From an uncultured Nitrospina sp. (GTDB lineage Bacteria; Nitrospinota; Nitrospinia; Nitrospinales; VA-1), in assembly GCA_913045445.1 (NCBI GenBank), contig CAJWQP010000006.1, positions 1 through 60,245 on the forward strand: 60,245 bases of DNA, given 5' to 3'. The stretch's first letter is position 1, and each line of letters opens with the position of its first letter. Shown here piece after piece: positions 27,155 to 35,836 of the stretch. The translations under genes were made by a program, and so were the position numbers. The notes beneath the pieces were generated by a model. The model saw only the letters and a program-made list of their open reading frames with translations, did not search any database and was not told the origin of the DNA.

Positions 27155-28235
27155 TGCGCAGTTTCCTGCGCATTGCGGCGAATCCTTCCAGAGCTTTGCG
27201 TCCCAGGGGGGATTTATATACAGGCTTAACGTTCAGTTTGGCCTTGTCTGGCGAGTCAATAAAGAATCTTGTATCCAAAGGAGACATATACCGACAATGA
27301 GGGAAAAGCCACTTCATAGGAAGCCGGGCTTTCCGGACCGCCTCTTCCAGGTAGCTGGCGGCTTCGGCAACTTGTTTGCTTTCCTCTCCAGTGACGATGC
27401 TTGGAGCTATCAGTTTCAACAAAGGCACAACTCCCTTGCCAGTGAGATAATCAATTTTATCTTTCAGTGAATCCAGCGGGCCCGGCTCCAGAAACAGTTC
27501 AGTCCACACCGTTCCCGCCGGGAAAATTCCAGCGGCGTATTCCAGCGCTGTATAGACCAGTGGCGGTGATATGATGTCATCCTTTTTGGCGAAACCAACA
27601 AAACCTTCCAGTGGAAGATTCAGTAAATCGATCCCGGCCGCATAAACCTTGTCCAGGATTTGCTTGTCTTTGGGGGGGAATCCGCGTAATGCCACAAAAG
27701 TACTGAACTCTTTTTTAATGGCTTGCACCACAGGTGCCAGCCGAGTCAGGCCGCGGTCGGGTTCTCGGCAATAGTCCATATTAAGTTGGATGACATCTGC
27801 CGATCCCTCCTCAAAGGCCGATTTAATTACCGAAAGAATTGTTTCCTGTGTCAGGTTGAGGCGGTTCTTTTGTCCTACTGCGCGCAAAAATAAATTCAGG
27901 CAATAACCATCAATACAAGCGTTATCCGATACCGGGGAACGTTTCTGCATCTGTTCCCGCACAAAGTTTGGCAGGGGGACGATGCCCACTTCGACATCCG
28001 TGCCCATGGAATTGAGTTTTAACACACCATCACTCAGTTTAAGCTGAGGCATGCCATCGTCGGCTTCTTTGATCGGCACTTTGACGATGAAATTTTCCGC
28101 GAGGCTCAATGCGATTTCTTCGCCGGGTTGACCATCGCAATAACCACAGGTGACCTCGGAGACATCCCGCACTTCTTGAGGAATGACGAGTCCTTTGCGG
28201 ATCAATTCAAATTTTAGTTGGCCGTAACTTTCCAT
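27114..28235 (-). CDS. radical-SAM-like TIM-barrel protein with non-canonical cysteines
   Basis: The track ORF begins inside mpl; the preferred start is the ATG at 28233-28235 (373 aa, MESYGQLKFELIRKG). Residues about 115-320 follow the cadence of a radical SAM barrel: NACIDGYCLNLFLR, LTQETILSVIKSAFEEG, VIQLNMDYCREPD, LLNLPLEG, and FPAGTVWTELFLEPGP. The expected C-x3-C-x2-C is not present: C-x4-C is found instead, with an earlier CGYC near residue 30. It may hold a different cluster or be a degenerate member of a biotin-synthase-related group. It begins 26 bases after mpl ends, so the two are probably one transcript. Function unknown. Confidence 0.55.
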   Translation of the reverse strand: MESYGQLKFELIRKGLVIPQEVRDVSEVTCGYCDGQPGEEIALSLAENFIVKVPIKEADDGMPQLKLSDGVLKLNSMGTDVEVGIVPLPNFVREQMQKRSPVSDNACIDGYCLNLFLRAVGQKNRLNLTQETILSVIKSAFEEGSADVIQLNMDYCREPDRGLTRLAPVVQAIKKEFSTFVALRGFPPKDKQILDKVYAAGIDLLNLPLEGFVGFAKKDDIISPPLVYTALEYAAGIFPAGTVWTELFLEPGPLDSLKDKIDYLTGKGVVPLLKLIAPSIVTGEESKQVAEAASYLEEAVRKARLPMKWLFPHCRYMSPLDTRFFIDSPDKAKLNVKPVYKSPLGRKALEGFAAMRRKLRIKKVNDSYESAGL

Positions 28236-28261
28236 AACATTATTAACGCGAACGCGCTCGA

Positions 28262-29668
28262 CTATAATCGGTCGAGCAGTTTTTGGTGGATTCCTGAGAA
28301 TCCGCCCGAGGACATGATAAGAAAAACGTCTTGAGGGCGGCATTCACCAGCCATTTTATCTACGAGAGCACCCACCTCCGGGATAAAAAATGCATTGCCT
28401 CCATTTTCGTTGATAGATTCGACAACCCGTTTAGGGTCCAGCCGGTCTTCCGGCGGTATTTTACCGGGTGCGAACAGATCAGCAATAATCACCCGGTCTG
28501 CCGTAGCGAAACTCTGCGGCAATTTGTCTTCAAAAATTTTTCTTCTGCAAGTCGCGGAACGAGGTTCGAACACCGCCCACAAACGTTGACCGGGATAAGC
28601 TTCCCGCACGGCTTCCAGAGTCAGCTTTACAGCTGTCGGGTGATGCGCAAAATCGTCTATTACCGTCACGCCATTTTTAACGCCGACAATTTCCTGCCGC
28701 CTTTTGATTCCCTCGAATGTTGCGAATCCTTTTTGCACTTCCTGGGCGGTGAGTCCCAACTTGATGCCCATAGCCGCAACCGCTATTGCATTTTCGACAT
28801 TGTGTCGCCCGATCATCGGCAGATGAAAGGTTGCGATTTTTGAGTCCTTGTGACTCAGAGTAAAATATCCTTCTCCGTTTTTGAATTTATAATCTTCGGC
28901 GACCCAGTCGGCAGAAGAAGAAAATCCATAGGTTTCGACTTCGCAAGAGCCTCCGGTCAGAACGTCTTTCGCATGCGCATCTGAAAAAGCGGTTAAGAGA
29001 AATCCATCCGGATGGATAATGTTTACAAATTTCCGAAATGAATCTTTTATGTGGTCAAGGTCGCGGAATATATCAGCGTGATCGAACTCGACTCCTGTCA
29101 GGATCGATGCAAACGGACTGTAGTGTAAAAACTTGGGCCCTTTATCGAAAAATGCGGTGTCATATTCATCTCCTTCGCTCACGAAGAATTCCCCTTCCGG
29201 GATGGCATGGTTACCGTCAAAATTTTTCATCCACCCACCGACCATGAAACCGGGTTTCCGTTCGGCAGAATGCAACACCCAACTCAGCATGGCTGTAGTG
29301 GTTGTCTTTCCGTGAGTTCCTGCAACGACCAGCGATTTTCGGTTTTGCAGGTAAAACTTTTGTATGGCCTCTGGAAACGAAATATAAGGGATGCCTTTTT
29401 CCAGAACAGCCAGAACCTCCTCATTATCTTTGGACACGGCGTTACCAATGACAACCTTGTCGATGCCATCAGTAATATTTTCACGCCGGTACCCAGGCTT
29501 GATGTCTATCCCGGCCGATTCCAGGAGCGTGCTCATGGGGGGATAGATATTGGAGTCTGACCCTGTGACCCGGTAGCCGGATTTTTGCAACAGTCCGGCA
29601 AGAGAGGCCATTCCGGTACCGCAAATGGCGATCAAATAGATCGATTTTATCTTTTCATTGGAGATCAT
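28262..29668 (-). CDS. mpl: UDP-MurNAc:L-Ala-gamma-D-Glu-meso-DAP ligase (murein recycling)
   Basis: Mpl rejoins recycled tripeptide to UDP-MurNAc using ATP. The 468-aa Mur ligase has the Rossmann start IYLIAICGTGMASLAGLL, the P-loop AGTHGKTTTT at about 116-125, and features that separate Mpl from MurC: EGDEYDTAFFDKGPKFLHY, VEFDHADIF and FEPRSATCRRKIF. The central IGRHNVENAIA and DDFAHHPTAV motifs are present. It indicates meso-DAP peptidoglycan and a recycling pathway, in keeping with the amidase at 7.5 kb. The gene is followed closely by the radical-SAM-like gene. Confidence 0.93.
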   Translation of the reverse strand: MISNEKIKSIYLIAICGTGMASLAGLLQKSGYRVTGSDSNIYPPMSTLLESAGIDIKPGYRRENITDGIDKVVIGNAVSKDNEEVLAVLEKGIPYISFPEAIQKFYLQNRKSLVVAGTHGKTTTTAMLSWVLHSAERKPGFMVGGWMKNFDGNHAIPEGEFFVSEGDEYDTAFFDKGPKFLHYSPFASILTGVEFDHADIFRDLDHIKDSFRKFVNIIHPDGFLLTAFSDAHAKDVLTGGSCEVETYGFSSSADWVAEDYKFKNGEGYFTLSHKDSKIATFHLPMIGRHNVENAIAVAAMGIKLGLTAQEVQKGFATFEGIKRRQEIVGVKNGVTVIDDFAHHPTAVKLTLEAVREAYPGQRLWAVFEPRSATCRRKIFEDKLPQSFATADRVIIADLFAPGKIPPEDRLDPKRVVESINENGGNAFFIPEVGALVDKMAGECRPQDVFLIMSSGGFSGIHQKLLDRL

Positions 29669-29759
29669 TCCGGGGAATTGTAGGCCTCGTACCCTTTAAA
29701 GTCAAGTCATATCAATGGGTTTGGGGATATGTGGCGGTCTGGAGGAGATATTTGTTTAT

Positions 29760-30404
29760 TTAAATGAATAATAATTTTAATTGAGATAGATCGTCAATTA
29801 AATAATCTGGTTTGGAATTGCGAAGGGAACCAGGGTCGCCTAATCCGTAGGTAACGCCACAGGTCGTGACTCCAGCTTGCTTGCCGGTTTCAATATCAAC
29901 GGCACTATCTCCCACCATCAAGACCTTTTGAGCGGGACAGTTGAATTCGTTCATGAGAAGTTGCAGACCTCTGGGGTCGGGTTTTTGCACGTCCAGGCTG
30001 TCACCTCCCAGCACAGAGTCAAAAGGCTCCCGAAACTCAAGCGCTGAAAGAATTTTTTCTATGAACGCTACCGGTTTGTTGGACAGGATCGCGTTTGCTT
30101 TGTGTGAAAAGTGTTCAACAATTTGTCGCCCATTGGGGTAGAAAACGGTCTGATCCAGCAGATGATTATTGTAGTGTTTGCGAAAAAGAGAAACAGCGGT
30201 GTCGGTGTCGTTGCAACCGGAACCCTTCAGAGAGCGGGTCATGAGGTTGACCACGCCGCTCCCTACATTACCGCGAATGGTTTCCCGACTTAAGGTGGTC
30301 AATTCCATTTCCGCGAGAGCGAGATTGACCGAGTCGGCTATATCGGCCAGGGTATCGACTAGTGTGCCATCGAAATCGTAGACAATAAGGGAAATTTTTT
30401 TCAA
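29760..30404 (-). CDS. HAD-superfamily phosphatase, phosphoglycolate-phosphatase-like
   Basis: The 214-aa HAD-IA hydrolase has motif I YDFDGTLVDT (nucleophile Asp10 and acid Asp12), motif II with the SNK of ILSNKPV, and motifs III/IV in QKPDPRGL and VLMVGDSAVDIETGKQAG. A helical cap lies between about 16 and 85. It resembles Gph, which clears 2-phosphoglycolate, but several HAD-IA enzymes share this outline. The start is TTG at 30402-30404, with no better ATG downstream. It follows the BamE-like lipoprotein gene after 13 bases. Confidence 0.85.
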   Translation of the reverse strand: MKKISLIVYDFDGTLVDTLADIADSVNLALAEMELTTLSRETIRGNVGSGVVNLMTRSLKGSGCNDTDTAVSLFRKHYNNHLLDQTVFYPNGRQIVEHFSHKANAILSNKPVAFIEKILSALEFREPFDSVLGGDSLDVQKPDPRGLQLLMNEFNCPAQKVLMVGDSAVDIETGKQAGVTTCGVTYGLGDPGSLRNSKPDYLIDDLSQLKLLFI

Positions 30405-30417
30405 GGTGACAGAGTGG

Positions 30418-30732
30418 TTACTCAGGTTCGCTTGTGGTGTAGCGGTAGGCCCTTACAATATTATTTTCATCGAACAGAATAACCATGTCCTTCGATTTTG
30501 TTTGACTCAGCGCGTTCCACTGGTCGAACTGATAGGTCCACATGACCTTCCCGTTTTCCATGCCCTCTTTATATGGAGGGCCAAACTTATCAAGGATTTC
30601 AGTTTGACTGGTCACATTATTCTGAATACTGCTCACTTGTGAGCTGTCAAAATTTTTCCCGACGGTTCCACAACCTGCCAATAAGAATAAAAAGAGAACG
30701 CCTGCAATGTTAAATCCATTTATTTTCATCAT
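30418..30732 (-). CDS. small BamE/SmpA-like lipoprotein
   Basis: A 104-aa lipoprotein: signal segment with lipobox LLAGC (Cys at about 21), then one compact domain QVSSIQNNVTSQTEILDKFG-PPY...MWTYQFDQW...MVILFDENNIVRAYRY. The order 'helix, start of a strand with G-PP, paired strands' is that of the BamE/OmlA fold, which assists outer-membrane protein assembly or acts as a beta-lactamase-inhibitor-like scaffold. It is too short and divergent to equate with BamE itself. It precedes the HAD phosphatase gene closely; GAGGA before the start gives a good ribosome site. Confidence 0.75.
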   Translation of the reverse strand: MMKINGFNIAGVLFLFLLAGCGTVGKNFDSSQVSSIQNNVTSQTEILDKFGPPYKEGMENGKVMWTYQFDQWNALSQTKSKDMVILFDENNIVRAYRYTTSEPE

Positions 30733-31007
30733 AATTCTCCTCGAAGGTCGTGTTGACAGGGGCCGGGCGGGCAGAAACCCAGTTGCTCAATGCTTATTTT
30801 TGAAAGTTGAAATTTAGTTTACCAGAATGGGTAAAAAAAGTATAACGTTTAGCAGAGAGTCGCAAACCGGAGATTTAAGATGGTGGCTTGTTAATTAACC
30901 CCACCCTTACCAAGGAGGCCTGTCCAGAACTTTGGTGTGGGAGGGTAGGAGAGGTTATTTGGGAAACTTGTAAGCTACCAGCCAGAGTGGGAGAATGGGA
31001 GAAAAAA

Positions 31008-32054
31008 ATGTTTTCTGTATCAGGAGTTTATAGCTCAAAGGTTTTAAAATTTTTTATTATTGCGGTTGCAACAGGGCTGCTTTCAGGCTGTACCACAACA
31101 CCCGAACCTTCTTCGCAGTCGGTAAATAAACAAAAGCCTGCATCGGTGACGGATGTAGTGTTGGATGGTTATTACGAGCCGCTTCCGTCTTCCGGTAAAA
31201 AAGGATATTTTGTGGAACAGCTAGCCCCGGAAATTTATTTTTTTTCAACAGGGGTATACAACAATTTGTTTGTCGTTACACAGGAAGGTGTGGTTATCAC
31301 CGACCCGATAAAAGGAAAGGGAAAGCTTCTCAAACAGGCTATCAGAGAGGTGACGACTCAACCCGTCAGGTTTATGATCTATTCGCATTCGCATATTGAT
31401 CACATCGGTGATGCGCACCTGTTCGCTGGTGAAGGAGTACAGATCATCGCTCAGGTGGAGACGGGCAAAGCGCTCAGGAAGTATAAGGACAGGAATCGTC
31501 CCGTACCGCATATTAATTTTGGAACAAATTACACACTTTCCATAGGCGGGATAACCATTGAATTGATTTATCCGGGGGAGGGTCATGGCAAAGGAAACTC
31601 CATCATATATATTCCTTCACGCAAGGTCCTGATGTATGTGGATATGGCGACCCCCAAGTCGGTCCCGTTTAAAAACTTTGCCTACACAATAGATATTGCC
31701 AGTCATGTCCGCGGAATTGAAAAGACACTTAAGCTTGATTTTGATGTGTACGTTGCCGGCCACCTTCATCGTACCGGGAAGAGGGAAGAGATGAAAGAAG
31801 TGTTGGCTTATCACTACGCATCGAAGAAAGCCAGTATCGAGGCGATAAAAAAAGTGTCGTTCCTTGACGTGCGTGTGAGGACAAAAACAAAGGATGTGGA
31901 AAATTTATTCGGGACGTATCTGGACGCAGTGGCGGAGGAGTGTTACCGGATTTTAAAACCTGAATGGAAACACAGGTTGATGGGATTCGAGGCTTTCGCT
32001 CGTGGTCATTGTGATGTATGGATTTCCTATCATCGTACTCACAAGGCACCCTAG
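31008..32054 (+). CDS. MBL-fold metallo-hydrolase lipoprotein
   Basis: The track ORF starts at TTG 30888; the better start is ATG 31008, after GGGAG, since this gives a clean lipoprotein signal with LLSGC (Cys28). The 348-aa product has a metallo-beta-lactamase fold: the zinc motif HSHIDH at about 126-131, GEGHGKGNSIIYIPSRKVLM, and a late His in VAGHLHRTG. Class B type hydrolases of this group act on varied esters or lactams; the C-terminal region of about 80 residues (ENLFGTYLDAVAEECYRILK) may define a subgroup. Anchoring to the outer or inner membrane is expected from the lipobox. It converges on the PfkB kinase gene. Confidence 0.85.
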   Translation: MFSVSGVYSSKVLKFFIIAVATGLLSGCTTTPEPSSQSVNKQKPASVTDVVLDGYYEPLPSSGKKGYFVEQLAPEIYFFSTGVYNNLFVVTQEGVVITDPIKGKGKLLKQAIREVTTQPVRFMIYSHSHIDHIGDAHLFAGEGVQIIAQVETGKALRKYKDRNRPVPHINFGTNYTLSIGGITIELIYPGEGHGKGNSIIYIPSRKVLMYVDMATPKSVPFKNFAYTIDIASHVRGIEKTLKLDFDVYVAGHLHRTGKREEMKEVLAYHYASKKASIEAIKKVSFLDVRVRTKTKDVENLFGTYLDAVAEECYRILKPEWKHRLMGFEAFARGHCDVWISYHRTHKAP

Positions 32055-32074
32055 TAGCCAGCCAGGGCGAAAGG

Positions 32075-33079
32075 TTATTGCAGTTCCCGGTATTTTTTGA
32101 TGATTTCTTTTGCATCGGCATTCGAGTGGACTGGCATGCGTCCCCCCATATGGGAAACAACTTCGGACGCGCAGTACGAGCCGATGATAGCGGATTCTTC
32201 CAGACTGTATTCTTTAGTGATTCCAAAAAGTGTTCCAGCGGCAAATAAATCACCGGCGCCTGTGGTATCGACGGCTTGTGTTGGGAACACGCCCACTTCA
32301 ATTTTATCATCGGCGGGGCCGGAGGCCCATGACCCGTTTTTCCCCCGGGTGACGAACAATGTGTTGGCCATTCCCTTGAGAACATCAAACGCTTCTTGTA
32401 CATCGTCAGTTTCCGCCATAGCCAGGGCTTCCACATCGTTGCAGAACAGAATGTCAACATGCCATCGGATAAAGTCAATGAGTTGATCTCTAAAACTGTT
32501 GACCACGAAAGCATCGCTCAAGGTGAATGCGACGGGAATTTTATCTTTTCTGGCGAATTCAGCTAATCTAAGCGCGGCGTTACGCGTCTCTTCACCTGTC
32601 CAAAGATATCCTTCGATATACGCCACGCCCGCATCCCTGATGATGGTTTCATCAACATTATCGGGATGCAATGCGGCGGATACGCCAAGATGCGTGAGCA
32701 TGGTGCGTTCACTGTCAGGGGTGACGAGAACGACGCATGTCCCGGTGCCGCTGGCTCCGTCTCCAGGGCCTGGGAATCCTACGCCGCCGGAATGCATATC
32801 CTCGGTATAATGACGACCGTAAAGATCATTGGCGACTCTTCCCAGATAGTAGGCATTCCCTCCGAGAACACTTAACCCGTGGACCGTATTAGCCGCCGAG
32901 CCTCCCGATGATATTTTTGTGGAATGGCTCTGAAGAGCGTTTAGAATTTTTGTCTGGTCTTCCTCTGTAGACAGGGTCATGCCTCCCTTGGTCAGGGAGT
33001 TTTGTTTTATAAAATCGTCATCAACGCGAACTTCTATGTCAACCAGTGCGTTACCAATTCCTACCAGATCATATTTCAT
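32075..33079 (-). CDS. PfkB-family carbohydrate/adenosine kinase
   Basis: The 334-aa protein is a ribokinase/PfkB member. It begins YDLVGIGNALVDIEV, has the first signature SSGGSAANTVHGLSVLGG-like block near 57-75, and the catalytic anion-hole motif AVDTTGAGDLFAAG near 265. It is closest in wording to the adenosine kinase-like 'sugar kinase' subgroup (GNALVDIEVRVDDDFI). Adenosine, ribose or a phosphosugar are possible substrates. It could feed purine salvage, given the purine genes in the window, but that is inference. Confidence 0.85.
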   Translation of the reverse strand: MKYDLVGIGNALVDIEVRVDDDFIKQNSLTKGGMTLSTEEDQTKILNALQSHSTKISSGGSAANTVHGLSVLGGNAYYLGRVANDLYGRHYTEDMHSGGVGFPGPGDGASGTGTCVVLVTPDSERTMLTHLGVSAALHPDNVDETIIRDAGVAYIEGYLWTGEETRNAALRLAEFARKDKIPVAFTLSDAFVVNSFRDQLIDFIRWHVDILFCNDVEALAMAETDDVQEAFDVLKGMANTLFVTRGKNGSWASGPADDKIEVGVFPTQAVDTTGAGDLFAAGTLFGITKEYSLEESAIIGSYCASEVVSHMGGRMPVHSNADAKEIIKKYRELQ

Positions 33080-33194
33080 GGAAAAATTTCAGAATAAATT
33101 TGAGTTAGTAATCAGGGAATGGACTAAATATCTACGTATCGTATGTCATTCAACTGGAAAACTTCCTGAGGTATAAAACCAATTGCCAGATCTA

Positions 33195-33663
33195 TCAATC
33201 TTTCAATGTTTTAAAACCCATCATGCCGGTCCCTTTGGAGCCATATTGAATGATCCAGAATAATTGACCGTCAGGAGTATCTTTGATCATTTCTTGACAG
33301 GCAAAATTCCTTGGCCTTGGAGTCATCCCCTTGGCTATCTTCCCCAGCCCATCACCATTTTCTCCGTGGCACTCGACACAGGCAAGAGGTTTCACGCCTT
33401 TATATAAAGCTTTTCTCCTGTAGAGATTTTTCGGGAGTAGACTTTAATGGATTCTTTTTGTTGTAGGCGCTATCTGGAGCTTGTGGAGTCTTTCGTTTTT
33501 GTGAACAATCTGCCGAAAAAGCAGGCAAGGAAAAGCCAATCACAAAAAAGAACGCAACAAGAACAGCAACCGTTACTCTGCCGAATATTTTGACTGTTAT
33601 AACTTTATCTCCCTGGGAGTGAAGGTGACTAGTTGTTGGAATAGCACATATCCCATCAGGCAT
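33195..33663 (-). pseudogene. frameshifted c-type cytochrome
   Basis: Two ORFs in different frames together make one cytochrome. The upstream frame (33663-33400) holds a signal peptide (TVAVLVAFFFVIGFSLPAFSA) and a linker ending NPLKSTPEKSL; the downstream frame continues NLYRRKALYKGVKPLACVEC-H, the CxxCH heme site, then PRPRNFACQEMI and GTGMMGFKTLKD. Removing one A from the five-A run at 33427-33431 (Ts on the plus strand) restores STPENLYRRKALYKG and one open frame of about 155 codons. It could be a pseudogene, a sequencing or assembly error, or slippage. The start overlaps the stop of the membrane-protein gene by 8 bases; an ATA after GGGAG inside the ORF might be the former start. Confidence 0.75.
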
Positions 33664-34171
33664 CAGTTTGCGGCTTGATAAACATTTTATGAATCAGAAA
33701 CCCAATCAAGCCCAGGGTGGCAATATAAAATGATCCGGCTGATCCTTGCGCTATGAGTCCGACCGCTTCTTTAGCGGCTCCGGTGGAACCCAAACCCGGC
33801 GCCAGAAGAGCGGAAAATAACCAGAAAAATCCGTAGCCAAGGCTACCCAGTCCGCTCAAAAGAGATATCCCAAATTGGGCCTGTGATGGAAACTTGAGCC
33901 AGACAACGAGCAATGAAAACACAATCGCGATGACGCCCATGGCTTGAGAATGGAAGTGGGATCGCTTAACATAGATCCAGGACTTTTTGATAACCTTGTC
34001 CGCAAGTTCCTGCTTGCCTTCATATTTTTCTGTTAGAACATTAGCGGCTTTTTCTTTGAGCAGGGTTTTGATACTGTGTTCGCAGCAACCAAAGCCCAGG
34101 CCCAGCGATCCTCCGAAAAGGACAGCCATTAGCGCTAGAACCATTCCAATTTTAATATGAGTGAATTCCAT
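33656..34171 (-). CDS. four-helix membrane protein next to a cytochrome c
   Basis: The 171-aa protein has hydrophobic segments at about 8-30 (GMVLALMAVLFGGSLGLGFG), 76-93 (AMGVIAIVFSLLVVWL), 100-125 and 140-163, so about four membrane helices. After the first helix come adjacent Cys residues (GCCEHS) and, before the second, SHFHSQAMG with two His, possible heme or metal ligands. I do not recognise the family. Overlap with the downstream cytochrome c gene suggests the pair acts together, maybe as a membrane anchor or electron carrier. No functional claim can be made. Confidence 0.6.
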   Translation of the reverse strand: MEFTHIKIGMVLALMAVLFGGSLGLGFGCCEHSIKTLLKEKAANVLTEKYEGKQELADKVIKKSWIYVKRSHFHSQAMGVIAIVFSLLVVWLKFPSQAQFGISLLSGLGSLGYGFFWLFSALLAPGLGSTGAAKEAVGLIAQGSAGSFYIATLGLIGFLIHKMFIKPQTDA

Positions 34172-34319
34172 TTGTCATCGCTCCAGATTATTTGTTGCTA
34201 TTAGTATACAGTATAGGTTGCCATCTTCTCTCCGGTTTTTTTCGGAAATGGGGTCCCTGTTTAGTTCAGGAATAAAATGATATTTGTATTCCAGTAAGTT
34301 TGACGTTAAAATTTTTTCG

Positions 34320-35813
34320 ATGATGAGTGCATTTTTAAAGATAAAAAGAATTTTTCTTGCTGTTTCCCTCTTTGTAGTCTGGTTGTCTCCTGCAGTGGCC
34401 CATGCGCAGGAACCAGGGTTGGCTGAATCTAATTTTGCCAATGTTTTGGACGGCATATTGGCTCATTCCTGTCTACGCAAGCAAAACGTCGGGGTCAATA
34501 TATATTCTCTCGATAAAGATAAAACCCTGTACTCATTTCAAAGTAATCGCTTGTTTGCCCCGGCTTCAAACATGAAGCTGTTGACCACCGCGATGGCCCT
34601 CAAAAGAATGGGGCCGGACTACCGATTCAAAACCCGTTTGTTTGCCACAATGAGGGTCGTCGAGGAAACACTGAATGGCGATCTCTATATTAAAGGGTTT
34701 GGTGACCCCAATCTTGTGAGTGAGCAGATGTGGCTTCTGGCAAACGAACTGCGAAATCTCCCACTTCGTAAGATAGATGGGAACATCATCGCGGATGACT
34801 CGTTTTTTGATGATCAACAGCGTATCAAAACCTGGGAAAAAAAGGGTGGGGCAGAAGCCTATAATGCACCCTTAGGCGCTTTGTCATTCAATTTTAATAC
34901 GGTGACCGTTCATGTTTCTCCCGGAGAAAAACCGGGTGACCGTCCTGTTGTCGTTGTTGATCCGGACATAGATTTTATTCAAATTGAGAATCGGGCGAAA
35001 ACAGTTTCAAGATCAAGGCGCAGTCGGTTGATTGTCAATCGTGTGGATCGGGGGAGCCATAATCAGATCACCGTCTCGGGTGTCATATCAGTGAGCCACT
35101 CACGGGAGACTTACTACCTGAACATAACCCAGCCAACATATTACGCGGCAAAGGTCTTCAAGGAATATCTTCGCCGGGCCGGAGTCGAAGTAACAGGTGA
35201 GGCGCGAGTTGCCCCTGTCCCGGAAGATGCTTATGGCTTGTCAAATCATACATCCGTGCCGCTTTCTTTAATCTTGCGCGGACTGAATAAATTCAGTAAT
35301 AATTTCGTGGCAGAACAGATTTTGAAAACTATTGGCGCAGAGCTTTATGGTCAACCCGGCACCACCGAAAACGGGCTGCGCGCTATGGAGGAATACATGC
35401 TGTCGCTGGGGCATGAATCCGGACAATTCAGAGTTTTAGATGGTTCCGGTTTATCGAGACAAAACCGGTTGAGTCCGGACCAGATTGTTTCGGTGCTTCG
35501 GGACATGTATAGCAATTTGGGGGTGTACCCGGAATTTGTTTCCGCGTTGGGAGTGATGGGTCGGGATGGCAATGTTCATAAAAGAATGAACGGTCACAAC
35601 GGTTCCGAAAAAGCACGTGTGAAGACCGGGACGCTTAGTTTTATCAGCGCATTGTCAGGTTATTTTCAGTCCGCAGATGGCGAACGATTCGCCTTTTCTA
35701 TTTTGATGAACGATTTGAAGTGTTCTAACGGACGGGCGTGGAGCTTGCAGGATCGTATTGTTCGTGAGGGATTAAAATTTGAACGTGAAACCAAAGGAAC
35801 GGAACTTGACTGA
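34320..35813 (+). CDS. dacB: D-Ala-D-Ala carboxypeptidase/endopeptidase (PBP4 class)
   Basis: A class C penicillin-binding protein that trims or cleaves peptidoglycan cross-links in the periplasm. The 497-aa product (ATG 34320; the track TTG at 34284 is less likely) has a signal peptide ending near AVAHAQ, the S-x-x-K motif in FAPASNMKLLT (Ser about 83), the SNN motif in KFSNNFVAEQIL (about 325), and KTG in VKTGTLSFISALSGYF (about 436). The large insertion between SxxK and SNN is a mark of the DacB family. It is divergent from the membrane protein and convergent with the Asn/Gly-rich gene. Confidence 0.92.
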   Translation: MMSAFLKIKRIFLAVSLFVVWLSPAVAHAQEPGLAESNFANVLDGILAHSCLRKQNVGVNIYSLDKDKTLYSFQSNRLFAPASNMKLLTTAMALKRMGPDYRFKTRLFATMRVVEETLNGDLYIKGFGDPNLVSEQMWLLANELRNLPLRKIDGNIIADDSFFDDQQRIKTWEKKGGAEAYNAPLGALSFNFNTVTVHVSPGEKPGDRPVVVVDPDIDFIQIENRAKTVSRSRRSRLIVNRVDRGSHNQITVSGVISVSHSRETYYLNITQPTYYAAKVFKEYLRRAGVEVTGEARVAPVPEDAYGLSNHTSVPLSLILRGLNKFSNNFVAEQILKTIGAELYGQPGTTENGLRAMEEYMLSLGHESGQFRVLDGSGLSRQNRLSPDQIVSVLRDMYSNLGVYPEFVSALGVMGRDGNVHKRMNGHNGSEKARVKTGTLSFISALSGYFQSADGERFAFSILMNDLKCSNGRAWSLQDRIVREGLKFERETKGTELD

Positions 35814-35836
35814 GATTTGATAATGGCAGTTTAAGT

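Noticed and set aside
31729-32514. 261-aa minus-strand ORF
   Set aside because: It spans the ends of the convergent MBL and PfkB genes in a wrong frame; the low-complexity translation is typical of a shadow.
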